Positions 63,553-64,000 of a DNA stretch of 64,000 nt are shown here, piece after piece. The stretch's first letter is position 1; each line of letters opens with the position of its first letter. A model generated the notes under the pieces. The model made no database searches, was not told the origin of the DNA, and worked only from the letters and a program-made list of their open reading frames with translations. Source of the stretch: Bryobacterales bacterium (GTDB lineage: Bacteria; Acidobacteriota; Terriglobia; Bryobacterales; Bryobacteraceae); NCBI GenBank assembly GCA_003162425.1, contig PMOK01000276.1, positions 1 through 64,000 of the forward strand. The letters are read 5' to 3'. The translations under genes and the position numbers were made by a program.

Positions 63553-64000
63553 TTGGATCGGCGGACTTTGCTACGAAGGGGCGTTACTGCAGGTGTCGGG
63601 ACCGCCCTGGGAGCCTGGAGCCTCAATGCGGTCGCGCCTTTCTTGCTCCCGGAGTGGCCGGTGTGGGACGTCAATCTTAGTCTCTGGATGCGGTTCCAAC
63701 CTCCTCACAACCCGCCTTTGACTACCGATCTCGATGTGGACGTGGCGGTGATCGGAGGCGGTTACACGGGCCTCTCTGCTGCCTATCACATCGGGAAGGC
63801 AGCACCCAACAAGCATGTGGCGGTCTTGGAAGCCCGTGGCGTAGGAAACGGGGCATCCGGCCGGAATGGAGGGATGCTGCTGCCGAATGTGGCCAACGAG
63901 TACCTTCAGTTGCTTTCTCCCGCTGACGTACACAAACGCGTCTACGATCTAACGGTGCAGAGCATGAAGAATTTGGTGGCGCTTGCAAAGGGCTCCGGAA
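63553..64000 (+). CDS. FAD-dependent oxidoreductase (DAO-type), 5' part
   Basis: The N-terminal 149 residues of a secreted flavoprotein: MDRRTLLRRGVTAGVGTALG is a Tat signal with RRTLLR motif, followed by VDVAVIGGGYTGLSAAYHIG, the Rossmann GxGxxG dinucleotide site of the DadA/glycine-oxidase family, and VLEARGVGNGASGRNGGMLL. The product would be a periplasmic or extracellular amine/amino-acid oxidase; the substrate side lies beyond the window. Start is TTG at 63553 with GGGAGG 4 nt upstream. Confidence 0.8.
   Translation, partial: MDRRTLLRRGVTAGVGTALGAWSLNAVAPFLLPEWPVWDVNLSLWMRFQPPHNPPLTTDLDVDVAVIGGGYTGLSAAYHIGKAAPNKHVAVLEARGVGNGASGRNGGMLLPNVANEYLQLLSPADVHKRVYDLTVQSMKNLVALAKGSG

Noticed and set aside
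1-64000. CRISPR arrays, rRNA genes or insertion-sequence transposases
   Set aside because: No regularly spaced long repeats, rRNA-like sequence or transposase motif was seen in reading the window.

Overview
The window looks like chromosomal DNA of a soil or sediment Acidobacteriota (Bryobacter/Solibacter-like; this is an inference from gene style, not a computed classification). The clues are many Pkn-type Ser/Thr kinases fused to TPR, WD40 or PD40 propellers, a PEP-CTERM protein, a large TonB-dependent-receptor remnant ending in Phe, an ECF sigma factor beside a kinase, and many short gene relics.

Left flank (1-1278): an edge-truncated Tat-type secreted protein and a small hypothetical in one minus-strand operon. 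Then comes tRNA-Val(CAC) at 1279-1355.

Island (about 1309-37555): the last 50 nt of the tRNA-Val locus (1309-1358) recur exactly at 37506-37555. Just inside each end lie copies of a 12-mer, CCGTATCAAAAC. A tyrosine integrase, an excisionase-type HTH gene, a TraK-like DNA-binding gene and a helically phased KGYGGC repeat array follow the left end. The cargo is a nearly complete type VI secretion system in two converging blocks. The plus block is OmpA-like lipoprotein, clpV(tssH), tssL, tssM, tssB, tssC, hcp, tssA, tssE, tssF, tssG. The minus block is a WD40 kinase, then a PpkA-like kinase, a secreted protein, vgrG, an Eag-type chaperone, a PAAR effector with a C-terminal RelA/SpoT-like toxin domain, a small candidate immunity gene, an unknown gene, tssK, and an unknown possible effector. 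tssJ is not seen. All island T6SS genes are intact, and the whole apparatus appears to be an integrative, potentially mobile unit.

Right flank (37556-64000): a frameshifted second tyrosine integrase sits just beyond the right repeat in the same orientation relative to the tRNA 3' end, suggesting an older element at the same site. Then come a PEP-CTERM protein, a HugZ/PNPOx-like protein, a broken methyltransferase, a PD40 kinase, a broken TonB-dependent receptor, a frameshifted TPR kinase, a frameshifted metalloprotease/HhH protein, relics of kinase and cupin genes, an ArnT-like membrane glycosyltransferase, a kinase/metalloprotease/ECF-sigma cluster, a DUF4440-like lipoprotein, a BBE-type FAD oxidase and an edge-truncated FAD oxidoreductase.

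The two most interesting points are the tRNA-bounded T6SS island with its own integration machinery, and the Eag/PAAR/RSH-toxin/immunity module, which resembles the organisation of the (p)ppApp synthetase effector Tas1. A family of dispersed intergenic repeats, found only outside the island, is a third.
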